A DNA stretch of 21,216 nt, taken from positions 1 through 21,216 of the forward strand of contig CAKMPP010000161.1 of the NCBI GenBank assembly GCA_927911475.1, written 5' to 3'. The stretch comes from an uncultured Solobacterium sp. (GTDB lineage Bacteria; Bacillota_I; Bacilli_A; Erysipelotrichales; Erysipelotrichaceae). This document shows, piece by piece, positions 1 through 8,249 of the stretch. The notes under the pieces are model-generated. The model was not told the DNA's origin. It worked only from the letters and a program-made list of their open reading frames with translations, and did not search any database. Each line of letters starts with the position of its first letter. Position 1 is the first letter of the stretch. Position numbers and translations under genes: made by a program.

Positions 1-575
1 ACGCAAACAATTGTCTTACCTGCCTTTTGCAATTCCTTTATTTTATCCATGATGATTTGTTCACTAGTTTGATCTACACCTGCTAGTGGTTCATCCATAA
101 TAATCAAATCCGCATCATGACATAATGCTCTTGCGATAAAAACACGTTGTTTTTGTCCTCCAGATAGTTGTGATATCTGTCGGTTTTCAAACTCTTCCAT
201 TCCCATCTCGCAAAGTGCTTGATGTGCTAATTCTTTATCCTTTTTACGTGGCCACTTTAGCCATCCTAGGCTTGCATATCGGCCCATTAGGACAACATCC
301 TTTACACGGATAGGGAAATTCCAATTGACTGCAGAAACCTGCGGAATGTACGCTATTTCCTTTCGTACATCCGCAAGATCTTTGTCATGAATTTTTATTA
401 CTCCGGATATGGATTTTACAAATCCCAAAATACACTTTAGCAACGTTGATTTACCAGCGCCATTGGGACCAACAATTGCGGTAATTGCATTTCTTTCGAT
501 ATCAACATCAACATCCCAGAGTACTGGACTTTCTCCATACGATACCGTCAAATCTTCGACGTGAATATAACTCAT
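1..575 (-). CDS. Metal (Mn/Zn/Fe-type) ABC transporter ATP-binding protein, C-terminus cut by window edge
   Basis: This is the ATPase of a metal-ion uptake ABC transporter; it powers import of a metal delivered by the lipoprotein encoded just upstream. About 191 codons are visible and the frame runs off the left edge. In order the translation shows MSYIHVEDLTVSYGE at the start, a Walker A motif GPNGAGKST, the signature LSGGQKQRV and a Walker B DLIIMDEP followed by LAGVD. The family normally has about 230-250 residues, so only the tail is missing. The start at 575 is set by a strong AGGAGG site (580-585), which overlaps the end of the substrate-binding gene and implies translational coupling. 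The permease is expected beyond the left edge. Assignment to the metal family rests on the neighbour and on overall resemblance; the exact metal cannot be read. Confidence 0.93.
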   Translation of the reverse strand, partial: MSYIHVEDLTVSYGESPVLWDVDVDIERNAITAIVGPNGAGKSTLLKCILGFVKSISGVIKIHDKDLADVRKEIAYIPQVSAVNWNFPIRVKDVVLMGRYASLGWLKWPRKKDKELAHQALCEMGMEEFENRQISQLSGGQKQRVFIARALCHDADLIIMDEPLAGVDQTSEQIIMDKIKELQKAGKTIVC

Positions 576-586
576 AAATACCTCCT

Positions 587-1525
587 TTATTTGAGGTTTG
601 ATACGATTAAATCAATATTATGTCGATACATATCAATATATGTATCACCTGCTTGTCCCTTAGGTGCTAGAGAGTCACTAAATAGTTCCTTTCCTTCACC
701 AGCAACAACTGTTACATCAAACCCCTTCGCTTTACATGATTCCTTCAACTTTTCCATACGTGCAGGGTCTGTTGTTGTTTCCGCAAAGATAGCCTTTATC
801 TGATGCTCAACAATATACGCTGCTGTTTCAGCCATATCACTATTTGATAATTCCGCATCTGTACTAACACCTTGTGGTGCTTTTACCGTAATATCATAGC
901 GACGTGAGAAATAGTTAAACGCATCATGCGGTGTAATTAAGATTCTTCTATCTGCCGGAATCATATTGAGCTGTTCACGGTTATATGTATCTAGTTCATC
1001 TAGCTTCTTCAGATATGCTTGCAAGTTTTTTTCAATTTCATCTTTTAAATCAGGTAGTTTCTCTTGTAGAGCTTTTGCGGCTTCTTTTGTTGCTTGCTTG
1101 TATAAATCAATATCAAACCAGAAGTGTGGATCAATCACTGTTTCACCATCTTCTTCCATACGACCTATCTTTGATTCATCAAAGTTCTGGGATACAGATA
1201 CTGCATTGATTGCTTCTAATAATTCGATCATCTTACCTTCGAAGTGTAGACCATGATATAACACTAAATCCGCATTCTGTAATTTGGTATTATCTTCTGG
1301 CTTTGCCTCATATGTATGAGGATCTTCACCAGCCGGGATAATGAGTTGTGTATCTACCTTATCACCTGCTAAAACATTTACCATATCCTCTAAAAATGAG
1401 GTTGTTACAACCACATTTAACTTCTTTGATTTTTCAGTTGGACCAGAAGTCATATTTCCAGCATTTCCTGCACACGCAGTCATCATAGCGACAGCTATAA
1501 TCATTAATAGTTTTCTAAACATCAT
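587..1525 (-). CDS. Metal ABC transporter substrate-binding lipoprotein (TroA/ZnuA/MntA-like)
   Basis: This is a 312-residue cluster A-I solute-binding lipoprotein that captures a divalent metal outside the membrane and passes it to the ABC permease. It begins with a signal peptide and a lipobox MMTAC, so Cys18 is the likely lipidated residue. Expected metal ligands can be placed at His70 (EDPHTYE), His134 (DPHFWFD), His200 (TPHDAF) and Asp284 (LFSDSL). A histidine at the third position is like TroA/ZnuA/MntA rather than the glutamate of PsaA. The protein lacks the His/Asp-rich loop seen in many zinc-specific ZnuA proteins. It is the first gene of the operon, followed after 11 bases by the ATPase. 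The promoter is flanked by palindromes, suggesting metal-dependent repression. Specificity for Mn, Zn or Fe is not settled. Confidence 0.93.
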   Translation of the reverse strand: MMFRKLLMIIAVAMMTACAGNAGNMTSGPTEKSKKLNVVVTTSFLEDMVNVLAGDKVDTQLIIPAGEDPHTYEAKPEDNTKLQNADLVLYHGLHFEGKMIELLEAINAVSVSQNFDESKIGRMEEDGETVIDPHFWFDIDLYKQATKEAAKALQEKLPDLKDEIEKNLQAYLKKLDELDTYNREQLNMIPADRRILITPHDAFNYFSRRYDITVKAPQGVSTDAELSNSDMAETAAYIVEHQIKAIFAETTTDPARMEKLKESCKAKGFDVTVVAGEGKELFSDSLAPKGQAGDTYIDMYRHNIDLIVSNLK

Positions 1526-1535
1526 TCCTCCATAA

Positions 1536-1555
1536 GTTAGTTTATGCTAACTAAC
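1536..1555. promoter_or_regulatory. Operator palindrome 2, at the transcription start
   Basis: The palindrome GTTAGTT-TATGCT-AACTAAC has perfect seven-base arms and lies just downstream of the -10 box, between it and the start codon at 1525. It shares the GTTAGT/ACTAAC half sites with the palindrome over the -35 box, so one regulator probably binds both. Metal-dependent repression by a DtxR/MntR-like protein is the likely role, by analogy with known metal uptake operons. Confidence 0.6.
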
Positions 1556-1564
1556 TATATAACA

Positions 1565-1593
1565 AGAATATACTGTATGGTGGTTAGTGTCAA
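1565..1593 (-). promoter_or_regulatory. Promoter of the metal ABC operon
   Basis: On the minus strand a perfect -35 box TTGACA (1588-1593) is followed by a 17-base spacer and the -10 box TATTCT (1565-1570). The predicted start of transcription falls near 1556-1558, at the edge of the downstream palindrome. The -35 box itself lies inside the upstream palindrome. This is seen directly in the sequence; promoter activity is inferred. Confidence 0.75.
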
Positions 1594-1598
1594 CTAAC
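1583..1598. promoter_or_regulatory. Operator palindrome 1, over the -35 box
   Basis: The palindrome GTTAGT-GTCA-ACTAAC has perfect six-base arms and contains the -35 hexamer on the minus strand. Its TTAG/CTAA character resembles sites of the DtxR/MntR/TroR metalloregulator family (the DtxR consensus is built from TTAGGTTAG/CTAACCTAA half sites). A repressor bound here would block RNA polymerase. The regulator gene is not in the window. Confidence 0.6.
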
Positions 1599-1624
1599 TT
1601 GTTCATTTTATTTTTGAATTAAGA

Positions 1625-1652
1625 AAAGATGGATGTTTATTCATCCATCTTT
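1625..1652 (-). terminator. Rho-independent terminator of tex
   Basis: The arms AAAGATGGATG and CATCCATCTTT (11 bases each) enclose a six-base loop just after the tex stop codon. On the minus strand the stem runs into TTTTCTTAATTC, a modest U-tract. Its position directly downstream of tex makes the assignment straightforward. Confidence 0.75.
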
Positions 1653-1658
1653 CATTGC

Positions 1659-3931
1659 TTATTTACCAAATCTTTCCTTAAGACGTGCTAGTGCATCGTC
1701 CATGGATACTTCTTTCTTCGCTGGCTTATTGTGCTTTGGTCTTTGGTTATTATGCTTGCCAGCAGCTTTACGATGACGATATGCCGCATCACGCTGTTCT
1801 AATTGATCTAATGGTAGTAAGGATAACTGTACGCGATTTCTAGCTTCATCGATTTGATATACCCAAACCTTAACAATATCATTAACCGCTACACACTCAG
1901 ATGGATGAGAGATTCTCTTCATCGACATATGAGATAAGTGAACTAAGCCATCTTCATGCAAACCAATATCCACAAAGGCACCAAAGTCTACAACGTTTCT
2001 AACTGTACCAGATAATTGGTCACCTACATGTAAGTCAGAGATATTCAATACATCACTCTTAAGTAATGCGCCATCAAACTGGTCACGATAGTCACGTAGT
2101 GGTTGACGAATTGCTTCCTCAATATCCTCGAGAGTATATTCATCAATTCCTAGTTCTGCTGTTTTTTCCTTAGGGAAAGAGATATCTGCTTCACCAAGCT
2201 TTGTAATACCACATGCCTGCATGAGTTTTCGAGCAGCTTCATAGCTTTCTGGGTGGATTGATGTTTGATCCAATGGTTCATCACCATCTGTGATACGCAA
2301 GAAACCTGCACACTGTGTAAATGCCTTTGGACCTAACTTCTTCACCTTGAGCAATTGTTTACGATTCGTAAAGCGTCCATTTTCGTTACGGTAGTTTACG
2401 ATTTCTTGTGCTGTGCCACTATTTAAACCAGAGATATGTGTTAGTAACTCTAAGGAAGCTGTATTTAAATCTGCACCTGTACGGTTTACAGACTTCATAA
2501 CAACTTCATCTAGTCTTTCTGTTAATGCCTTCTGTGGAAGGTCATGTTGATATTGACCTACACCGATTGATTGTGGATCAATCTTAATTAACTCTGCAAG
2601 TGGGTCAAGTAAACGTCTTCCAATAGACACTGCAGAACGTTCTTCAACTTCAATATCTGGGAATTCCTTACGTGCAGCCTCTTGTGCTGACCATACAGAA
2701 GCACCTGCCTCAGATACGATTGCGTAAGAAACATCTAACTTATGCTCATGGATTAGTTCTGCCACTAATTTCTCACTTTCACGAGATGCAGTACCATTAC
2801 CGATTGCGATAATCTGTACATGATACTTTTGAATCAGTGCTAGTAACTTCTTCTTAGAAGTTTCAATATCTTCACCCTTCTTTGAGAAAGGGAAAATCTT
2901 ACTTACTGTTAACATCTTACCAGTTTCATCGATAACTGCTAACTTACAACCATTGAAGAAACCAGGGTCAAAGCCTAAGACGATTCTACCCTTTAATGGC
3001 GCTTGTAAGAGTAACTTCTCTAAGTTCATTGAGAAGATTTCAATAGACTTATTCTGCGCTCTTTCACTTAATTCGGAGCGAATTTCACGTTCAATAGATG
3101 GGAACAATAAACGATCACAACCATCTACTACCGCTTCATATAAAACTCTTCAACAATTGTTGTTTGGCCCTTGAGTAGTGTCTTTAATGCATTCTTCTTT
3201 AATTGTTCATCATCAAAGATAAAGGAAACTGTAATAACCTTCTCCTTTTCTGCACGGTCAATTGCCATGATACGGTGATCAGCGATCTGAGAAATCTTTT
3301 CACTACGGTCGTAGTACATCTCATAGACTTTATTTTCATCCACAGCATCCTTCTTTAACTTTGTCTGAAGAACACCTGCTTGCATGATTGTATCCTTAAA
3401 TGCCCAACGCTGTTTTGCATTATCACTGACAACTTCAGCGATAATATCCTTCGCACCTTGAATCGCATCCGCTACAGTAGGTACTGTCTCTGATAAGTAC
3501 TTTTCTGCCTCTGCTTCTAAGGAACCTTCTGTAGGTAGAGCAAGCATCCAATCTGCAAGTGGTTGTAAACCATTCTTAATAGCAGTTGTCGCACGAGTCT
3601 TCTTCTTTTGTGCATATGGACGGTAGATATCTTCTACCTGAGATAACTTCGTACATTCGATAACAGATTGTTTAATTTCCTCTGTTAACTTACCCTGTTC
3701 TTCGATTAATTTTAGAACATTCTCTTTTCTCTCAGCTAATTTTTGTTGATATTCGTATTGTTTCTGGATATAGAAAATCTGTTCTTCATCTAAACCCTTT
3801 GTGGCTTCCTTACGGTAGCGGGCAATAAATGGAACTGTATTTCCTTCCGCTAATAAAGATAGTGTATTTTCGACCTGACTGAGTTGAACCTTCAACTCTG
3901 CCGCAATCGCCTGAATGATATTTTCGTTCAT
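1659..3931 (-). CDS. tex: Tex, RNA-binding transcriptional accessory protein (one apparent frameshift)
   Basis: Tex is a conserved cytoplasmic nucleic-acid-binding factor linked to transcription and gene expression. Two frames together give about 757 residues, a normal Tex length. The first (3128-3931) carries the N-terminal helical Tex region with VPFIARYRKEATKGLDEEQI. The second (from about 3140 down to 1659) carries the YqgF-like RNase H fold (VLGFDPGFFNGCKLAV), the helix-hairpin-helix part (LNTASLELLTHISGLNSGTA) and a C-terminal S1 domain (LSGTVRNVVDFGAFVDIGLH). The frames join if one T is restored in the coding-strand run TTTT (3142-3145), giving VEEFLYEAVVDGCDRLLFPS across the junction. 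That is best explained as a one-base deletion, probably a sequencing error. The start at 3931 has AAGGGAG seven bases upstream. It is a single-gene unit ending in a hairpin. Confidence 0.93.
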
Positions 3932-4054
3932 GATGTGACTCCCTTCATCCTTACTATTTTATCACTGATTCACTTTATTTTAAAACTCTAGTAGAGAATC
4001 CCTTATCGTTCTGATACTTTTTAGATAAAAGTTATAAAATGTCTTGATAATATA

Positions 4055-4083
4055 TTGACTTGTGGTCAAACTACGAGTACGAT
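4055..4083 (+). promoter_or_regulatory. Promoter of the SPFH gene with an overlapping inverted repeat
   Basis: The -35 box TTGACT (4055-4060), a 17-base spacer and the -10 box TACGAT (4078-4083) form a good housekeeping-type promoter. The sequence TTGACTTGTGGTCAA (4055-4069) is an inverted repeat with TTGAC/GTCAA arms and a five-base spacer lying over the -35 box, so a repressor site is likely. A very similar element occurs at 20508-20522. The leader that follows has a small hairpin (GGATAA/TTATCC, 4092-4108) and a strong AAGGAGGGG ribosome site at 4118-4126. Confidence 0.65.
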
Positions 4084-4134
4084 TATGTCATGGATAAAAC
4101 GATTATCCGTCACCCATAAGGAGGGGATATTAAA

Positions 4135-5057
4135 ATGGAACTCATTATTATTCCGGCTATTTTCTTTATTTTAGCAATCGCACTTGCAGTATCATGTGCA
4201 AACATCGTTCCACAGGAAAACGCATATGTTATCGAACGTTTCGGTAGATATCGTACAACTTGGGATGCAGGTCTTCACTTCAAAGTCCCATTTGTAGATC
4301 ATGTTCGTCGTAGAGTTCTTCTAAAGGAACAGGTAGCTGACTTCGCACCACAGCCTGTTATTACAAGGATAACGTAACAATGCAGATTGACTCCGTTGTG
4401 TACTTCAAGGTTATGAACCCACATGATTATGCATACGGTGTAGAAAATCCAATCATGGCGATGGAAAATCTAACTGCTACTACATTACGTAATATCATTG
4501 GTGATATGGAGTTAGACCAAACATTAACATCTCGTGAATCAATCAACTCTCAAATGTTACAGACAATTGACTTAGCAACAGACCCTTGGGGAATCAAGGT
4601 TACTCGTGTTGAATTAAAGAACATTCAACCACCAACAGCGATTCGTGAATCCATGGAAAAGCAGATGAAGGCTGAACGTGAAAAGCGTGCTGCAATCTTA
4701 ACTGCTGAAGGTCAAAAACAAGCAATGATTCTTGAAGCAGAAGGTAGGAAAGAATCATCTGTGTTAAATGCTGAAGCTGAAAAGCAAGCTACAATCTTAG
4801 CTGCTGAAGCTGCTTGTGAAAAAGAAATTAAAGAAGCTGAAGGTCGTGCTGAAGCAATCCGTGCTATCCAAGAAGCTACTGCCGATGGTATCCGTGCTAT
4901 CAAAGAAGCAGGCGCTGATGAGACAGTCATTCGCTTAAAGAGCTTAGAAGCTTTCGCTGCTGCTGCAGACGGTAAAGCAACAAAGATTATCATCCCTTCA
5001 GAGATTCAAAGTCTTGCTGGTCTTGCAAAAGGAATTACAGAAAGTATTAAAGAGTAA
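4135..5057 (+). CDS. SPFH/band-7 (stomatin/paraslipin, QmcA-like) membrane protein (one apparent frameshift)
   Basis: This is a stomatin-family protein that forms membrane-associated oligomers thought to organise membrane microdomains or assist membrane protein quality control. It has an N-terminal membrane segment (about residues 2-22), then the band-7 domain with ENAYVIERFGRYRTTWDAGL, VTRVELKNIQPP and the long alanine/glutamate-rich coiled coil (KQMKAEREKRAAILTAEG onward). The reading frame breaks at 4365-4378. Restoring one A in ACAAGGAT gives PVITKDNVTMQIDSVVYFKV, the expected family sequence, and one protein of about 307 residues. The start at 4135 follows a strong ribosome site. Its operon partner is the unknown small membrane protein that starts six bases after its stop, rather than the NfeD protein often seen next to SPFH genes. 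Confidence 0.9.
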
Positions 5058-5062
5058 CTATT

Positions 5063-5372
5063 ATGTCAGATAGTTTTTTTCCCTTTAATTCTTCTGACGG
5101 TTGTCACATCTGCTCTCTTAATTGGGCTTTCCAATAAGTTACAACAGGTAAATAACCAACAGAGAAAAACTTTCAACAATGACTATATTCCACCAAAGTC
5201 ACCACTAGATATACCAGTACGTACAGTACCACGCCATATCCCAAGTATCATGGAGCCAAATCACACGGATGATATCAATGGTAAAAACGTTATTCATCGT
5301 GCGGCACCAGAAAAAGGATATGTTGTTTTGAATGGTGTAAAGCGTAGAATTCACGAGTGCAAAGATTTATAA
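5063..5372 (+). CDS. Small membrane protein downstream of the SPFH gene, unknown function (one apparent frameshift)
   Basis: I do not recognise this protein. It starts at ATG 5063, six bases after the SPFH stop, and is interrupted by a seven-T run (5074-5080). Reading six T instead of seven gives about 102 residues: MSDSFFPLILLTVVTSALLI at the start, which is a hydrophobic membrane segment, then a polar region with NKLQQVNNQQRKTFNNDYIP, a proline-rich stretch (PPKSPLDIPVRTVPRHIPS) and a short ordered tail (YVVLNGVKRRIHECKDL). The tail has the look of a small beta-rich peptide. The open frame after the shift runs uninterrupted to a stop just before a strong hairpin, which supports it being a real gene co-transcribed with the SPFH protein. 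Function and partnership with the SPFH protein are inferred from position only. Confidence 0.6.
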
Positions 5373-5376
5373 AAAC

Positions 5377-5408
5377 ATGAAGCTAGTATGCATGCATACT
5401 AGCTTCAT
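5377..5408. terminator. Bidirectional hairpin terminator between convergent units
   Basis: This 32-base perfect palindrome has arms ATGAAGCTAGTATG and CATACTAGCTTCAT around a central CATG. It sits between the plus-strand SPFH unit and the minus-strand HAD gene, whose stop codon abuts it. On the minus strand the stem is followed by GTTTTTAT, a good U-tract; on the plus strand the tail TTATTG is weak. Confidence 0.8.
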
Positions 5409-6249
5409 TTATTGTAAAGATGGGATATGTTTTAACAGTGCTTTTGCAATACCATCATGATTATTATCATCTGTGATTTCATCAGCGATTGCTTTTACTT
5501 CCTCTTGTGCATTTGCCATCGCAACACCTACTCCTGCAAACCGCAACATTGTAATATCATTACCCGCATCACCAAATGCTATACAGTCTTTTGCTTCAAT
5601 GCCAAGTTTATCTAATGCACTCTTCAACGCTGCGCCTTTATCAATTCCTTGCGAAGTCATCTCATAGAAGAAGTTTGCACTAAACATCATAGACAGTTTG
5701 CCTTCAAACGGAGCTGAGTATTGTCCTTACATTCTCACGTAAATACTCAGGTTGTCCAACCACTAAAATTTTATTGATCGGGAAATCTACATAACTTGCA
5801 AGATCACTTACCTCTTTCAACAAATAGTTATTCATACGTACTTCATATTGAAACCCATTGAATGTACGACCCTTATCCGTAATCATGCAATCATATACAT
5901 CCTCAACCACCATATACTCATTTTCTACAATAATTGGATGTACATCAAATTGTTTTAAATGCTGTAATGCTTGCGTCACTAGTTCCTGTTGCATGGTTGT
6001 ATTTACTAGCACTTCCCCTGTTTGGCAATCAATTACCTTTGCACCATTGAAACAAAGGAATAAACCATGATGCTTATCCATCTCTAACATCTTGCCATAC
6101 TTTTCAATTCCCTTGGCAGGACGACCACTCGCAATCACCAAACGGATACCCTGTTCTTGCGCCTTCATTAAAATTCTTTTTGTTTCAGGGGTGATTTCCT
6201 TTTGATCATTTGTTAGTGTACCATCAATATCTAATAAAATTGCTTTCAT
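5409..6249 (-). CDS. Cof-type HAD-IIB hydrolase (sugar-phosphate phosphatase-like), one apparent frameshift
   Basis: This is a cytoplasmic haloacid-dehalogenase phosphatase of the Cof subfamily, which typically removes phosphate from sugar phosphates or cofactor intermediates. Motif I with the nucleophile is LLDIDGTLTND (Asp8), motif II is VIASGRP, and the C-terminal part carries the Lys motif region (GIDKGAAL) and motif IV (AFGDAGNDITML). The two halves lie in different frames. They join by removing one base (or adding two) near 5704-5717, giving about 279 residues, normal for the family. Unlike most frame breaks in this window, this one is not in a clear homopolymer. It lies 11 bases after the DUF1294 gene, with GAGGT upstream of its ATG, so the two are an operon. 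The physiological substrate is unknown. Confidence 0.88.
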
Positions 6250-6260
6250 GATTACCTCAC

Positions 6261-6533
6261 TTAGCGTATTTCAGGAAATCCTTTTGTTACAAAATAAATC
6301 CAAACGAGCATCATAATAGGAACACCAATCTGGAATATTAAATGCTTTGTTTTATGATGGAAGATACGCATTCCTAAATATGCACCATAGGCACCACCAA
6401 CTGCGGCTGCTCCTAGTAATGTCTTCTCAGGAATTCTCCACATGTTGTTCATTGCACGATATTTATCTAAGCCATATAGTCCAAATGTAATGACATTAAT
6501 GACTGCTAAATATGCTAAAACTGCTACTGACAT
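6261..6533 (-). CDS. DUF1294 family small membrane protein
   Basis: This 90-residue integral membrane protein belongs to the DUF1294 family. It shows the family pattern GLDKYRA, then RIPEKTLL, then GGAYGAYLGM and the conserved FHHKTKH, with about three hydrophobic segments. Its biochemical role is not established. It is the first gene of a two-gene minus-strand operon with the HAD phosphatase, separated by only 11 bases. Translation probably starts at 6533, with GAGGT nine bases upstream. A promoter (TTTACT, 17-base spacer, TACTAT) lies just upstream in the divergent intergenic region. Confidence 0.88.
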   Translation of the reverse strand: MSVAVLAYLAVINVITFGLYGLDKYRAMNNMWRIPEKTLLGAAAVGGAYGAYLGMRIFHHKTKHLIFQIGVPIMMLVWIYFVTKGFPEIR

Positions 6534-6566
6534 CTTTTATTACCTCACTTTTCGCATGGATATCAT

Positions 6567-6595
6567 ATAGTATCCTTCCGTAAAATTGAAGTAAA
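6567..6595 (-). promoter_or_regulatory. Promoter of the DUF1294-HAD operon
   Basis: On the minus strand the -35 box TTTACT (6590-6595) and the -10 box TACTAT (6567-6572) are separated by exactly 17 bases, about 35 bases upstream of the DUF1294 start codon. It lies back-to-back with the promoter of the dipeptidase gene. The call is from sequence match only. Confidence 0.5.
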
Positions 6596-6599
6596 TTTT

Positions 6600-6628
6600 T
6601 TATTAACATAGACACATAGTGCTATGAT
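6600..6628 (+). promoter_or_regulatory. Promoter of the C69 dipeptidase gene
   Basis: The -10 box TATGAT (6623-6628) has a 17-base spacer to a weak -35 box TTATTA (6600-6605). The likely transcription start is about 25 bases before the chosen start codon, leaving a short leader with the ribosome site TTGGAGA. The -35 match is poor, so this is tentative. Confidence 0.4.
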
Positions 6629-6658
6629 TAACACAAGAATAGATTGGAGATTATAAAT

Positions 6659-8155
6659 ATGCCATGTACAACATTACTTGTCGGTAAAAAAGCTAGTTAT
6701 GATGGTTCAACTTTAGTTGCACGTAACGAAGATTCGGGAGCTGGTGAATTTACTCCCAAAAAATTTATCGTTGTTCACCCTAGTGAGCAACCCGAAGTGT
6801 ATAAATCCGTTTTATCTCATGTAGAAATCCCTCTACCAAAGAATCCTATGCGTTATACTTGTATGCCAGATGCACTTAATGATAAAGGTATTTGGGGTGC
6901 TGCAGGTGTCAATGAATTAAATGTATCTATGACAGCCACAGAGACAATCACTTCAAATGAACGCGTTCTTGCGGCAGACCCATTAGTAGAATACATCCCT
7001 GCGCAAGGCAAAAAAGGTGATGAAGTTTATGTCCCAGAAGTCGTTGGTGGTATTGGGGAAGAAGATATTGTTACACTTGTACTTCCTTATATCAAGAGCG
7101 CTCGTGAAGGTGTTCTTCGTCTTGGAGAAATCTTAGAGAAATATGGTACATATGAAATGAATGGTATTGCCTTCCAGGATGTTGATGAAATTTGGTGGCT
7201 AGAAACAATCGGTGGACATCATTGGATTGCAAAGCGTGTCAAAGATGATGAATATGTTGTAATGCCTAACCAACAAGGTATTGATAGCTTTGATTTAAAG
7301 GATGCTTTTGGTAAGCAAAAAGAACACCTATGCTCTAGTGACCTAGTAGAATTCATCGAGAAGAATCATCTAAACCTCAACCAAGATAGCAAGAAGTTTA
7401 ATCCACGTTATGCATTTGGTTCACATTCAGATGCAGACCACGTATACAATACACCACGTGCTTGGATTATTGGACGCTACTTCAATCCAACATCCTACCG
7501 TTGGGATAATCCTAAGGCAGATTATCGTCCTGATTCCGATAACATTCCTTGGAGCTTTGTGCCAGAACATAAGATTACAGTTGAAGATATAAAGTATGTA
7601 TTATCTCACCATTATCAAGGCACACCATATGACCCATATGGAAAGCATGGTGATTCTTCACTACGCGGTTCCTTTAGACCAATTGGTATTAACCGCAATA
7701 ACTTCCTAGCATGCGTGCAGATTCGTCCATATGTACCAGAAGAAATTCGTTCTATTGAATGGATTGCCTATGGCTCTAATACTTTCAATGCATTTGTACC
7801 ATTCTATGTAAATATTGATGAAACACCTGACTATACAGCAAACACCAATAAAACTGTTACAACAGATAACTTCTATTGGGCTAACCGTATTATTGGTGCT
7901 CTAGCGGATGCACATTACAGTGCTACAAGTTCTGCTATTGAGCGTTATCAAAATGCTGTACAAACAAAGGGTCATCAAATTATCAAGAAGTATGATTCTG
8001 CATTCAATCAGAATGTAGACCCTGTTATACTATGCCAAACAGCGAACCAAGAAATCGCAGATATGGCAAGACAACATACAAATGACCTATTAGATAAAGT
8101 ACTCTACACTGCAAGCATGGGCATGAAGAATGGTTTCTCTAGATCAGATGCCTAA
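6659..8155 (+). CDS. C69 family dipeptidase (PepD-like Ntn hydrolase)
   Basis: This is a cytoplasmic dipeptidase of peptidase family C69, an N-terminal-nucleophile hydrolase that cleaves dipeptides of broad sequence. I place the start at ATG 6659 rather than TTG 6644. GGAGA lies upstream at 6646-6650, and the family begins MPCTTLLVGKKAS, with the catalytic cysteine near the terminus (Cys3). The following SYDGSTLVARNEDSG is the conserved family block. The protein has about 498 residues, the usual length, with no signal peptide or membrane segment. Other family-like stretches are GIWGAAGVNELNVSMTATET and IGGHHWIAKRV. It stands alone as a single-gene unit and ends before a bidirectional terminator. 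Nutritional peptide use is the likely role. Confidence 0.93.
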   Translation: MPCTTLLVGKKASYDGSTLVARNEDSGAGEFTPKKFIVVHPSEQPEVYKSVLSHVEIPLPKNPMRYTCMPDALNDKGIWGAAGVNELNVSMTATETITSNERVLAADPLVEYIPAQGKKGDEVYVPEVVGGIGEEDIVTLVLPYIKSAREGVLRLGEILEKYGTYEMNGIAFQDVDEIWWLETIGGHHWIAKRVKDDEYVVMPNQQGIDSFDLKDAFGKQKEHLCSSDLVEFIEKNHLNLNQDSKKFNPRYAFGSHSDADHVYNTPRAWIIGRYFNPTSYRWDNPKADYRPDSDNIPWSFVPEHKITVEDIKYVLSHHYQGTPYDPYGKHGDSSLRGSFRPIGINRNNFLACVQIRPYVPEEIRSIEWIAYGSNTFNAFVPFYVNIDETPDYTANTNKTVTTDNFYWANRIIGALADAHYSATSSAIERYQNAVQTKGHQIIKKYDSAFNQNVDPVILCQTANQEIADMARQHTNDLLDKVLYTASMGMKNGFSRSDA

Positions 8156-8198
8156 TTTCTAAAAGATACGAGGCCTTTATCACCAACAACATATAAGT

Positions 8199-8230
8199 AA
8201 AAGGATGACGATTATTACTGTCATCCTTTT
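8199..8230. terminator. Bidirectional hairpin terminator, dipeptidase and surface-protein operon
   Basis: The arms AAAAGGATGAC (8199-8209) and GTCATCCTTTT (8220-8230) form an 11-base perfect stem with a ten-base loop. The A-rich and T-rich ends let it work in both directions. It lies between the end of the dipeptidase gene and the end of the Ig-like surface-protein gene. Confidence 0.8.
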
Positions 8231-8249
8231 ATTGTGTTTCTATTGAAAC

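Noticed and set aside
3932..4134. Riboswitch or leader RNA in the tex-SPFH intergenic region
   Set aside because: Only a promoter and one six-base-pair hairpin (4092-4108) are visible; no known riboswitch pattern or terminator/antiterminator pair.
4712..4993. A 93-codon open frame on the minus strand opposite the SPFH coiled coil
   Set aside because: It mirrors the Ala/Glu-rich coding strand, giving a Ser/Ala-rich peptide with no family features; the plus-strand protein is clearly real.
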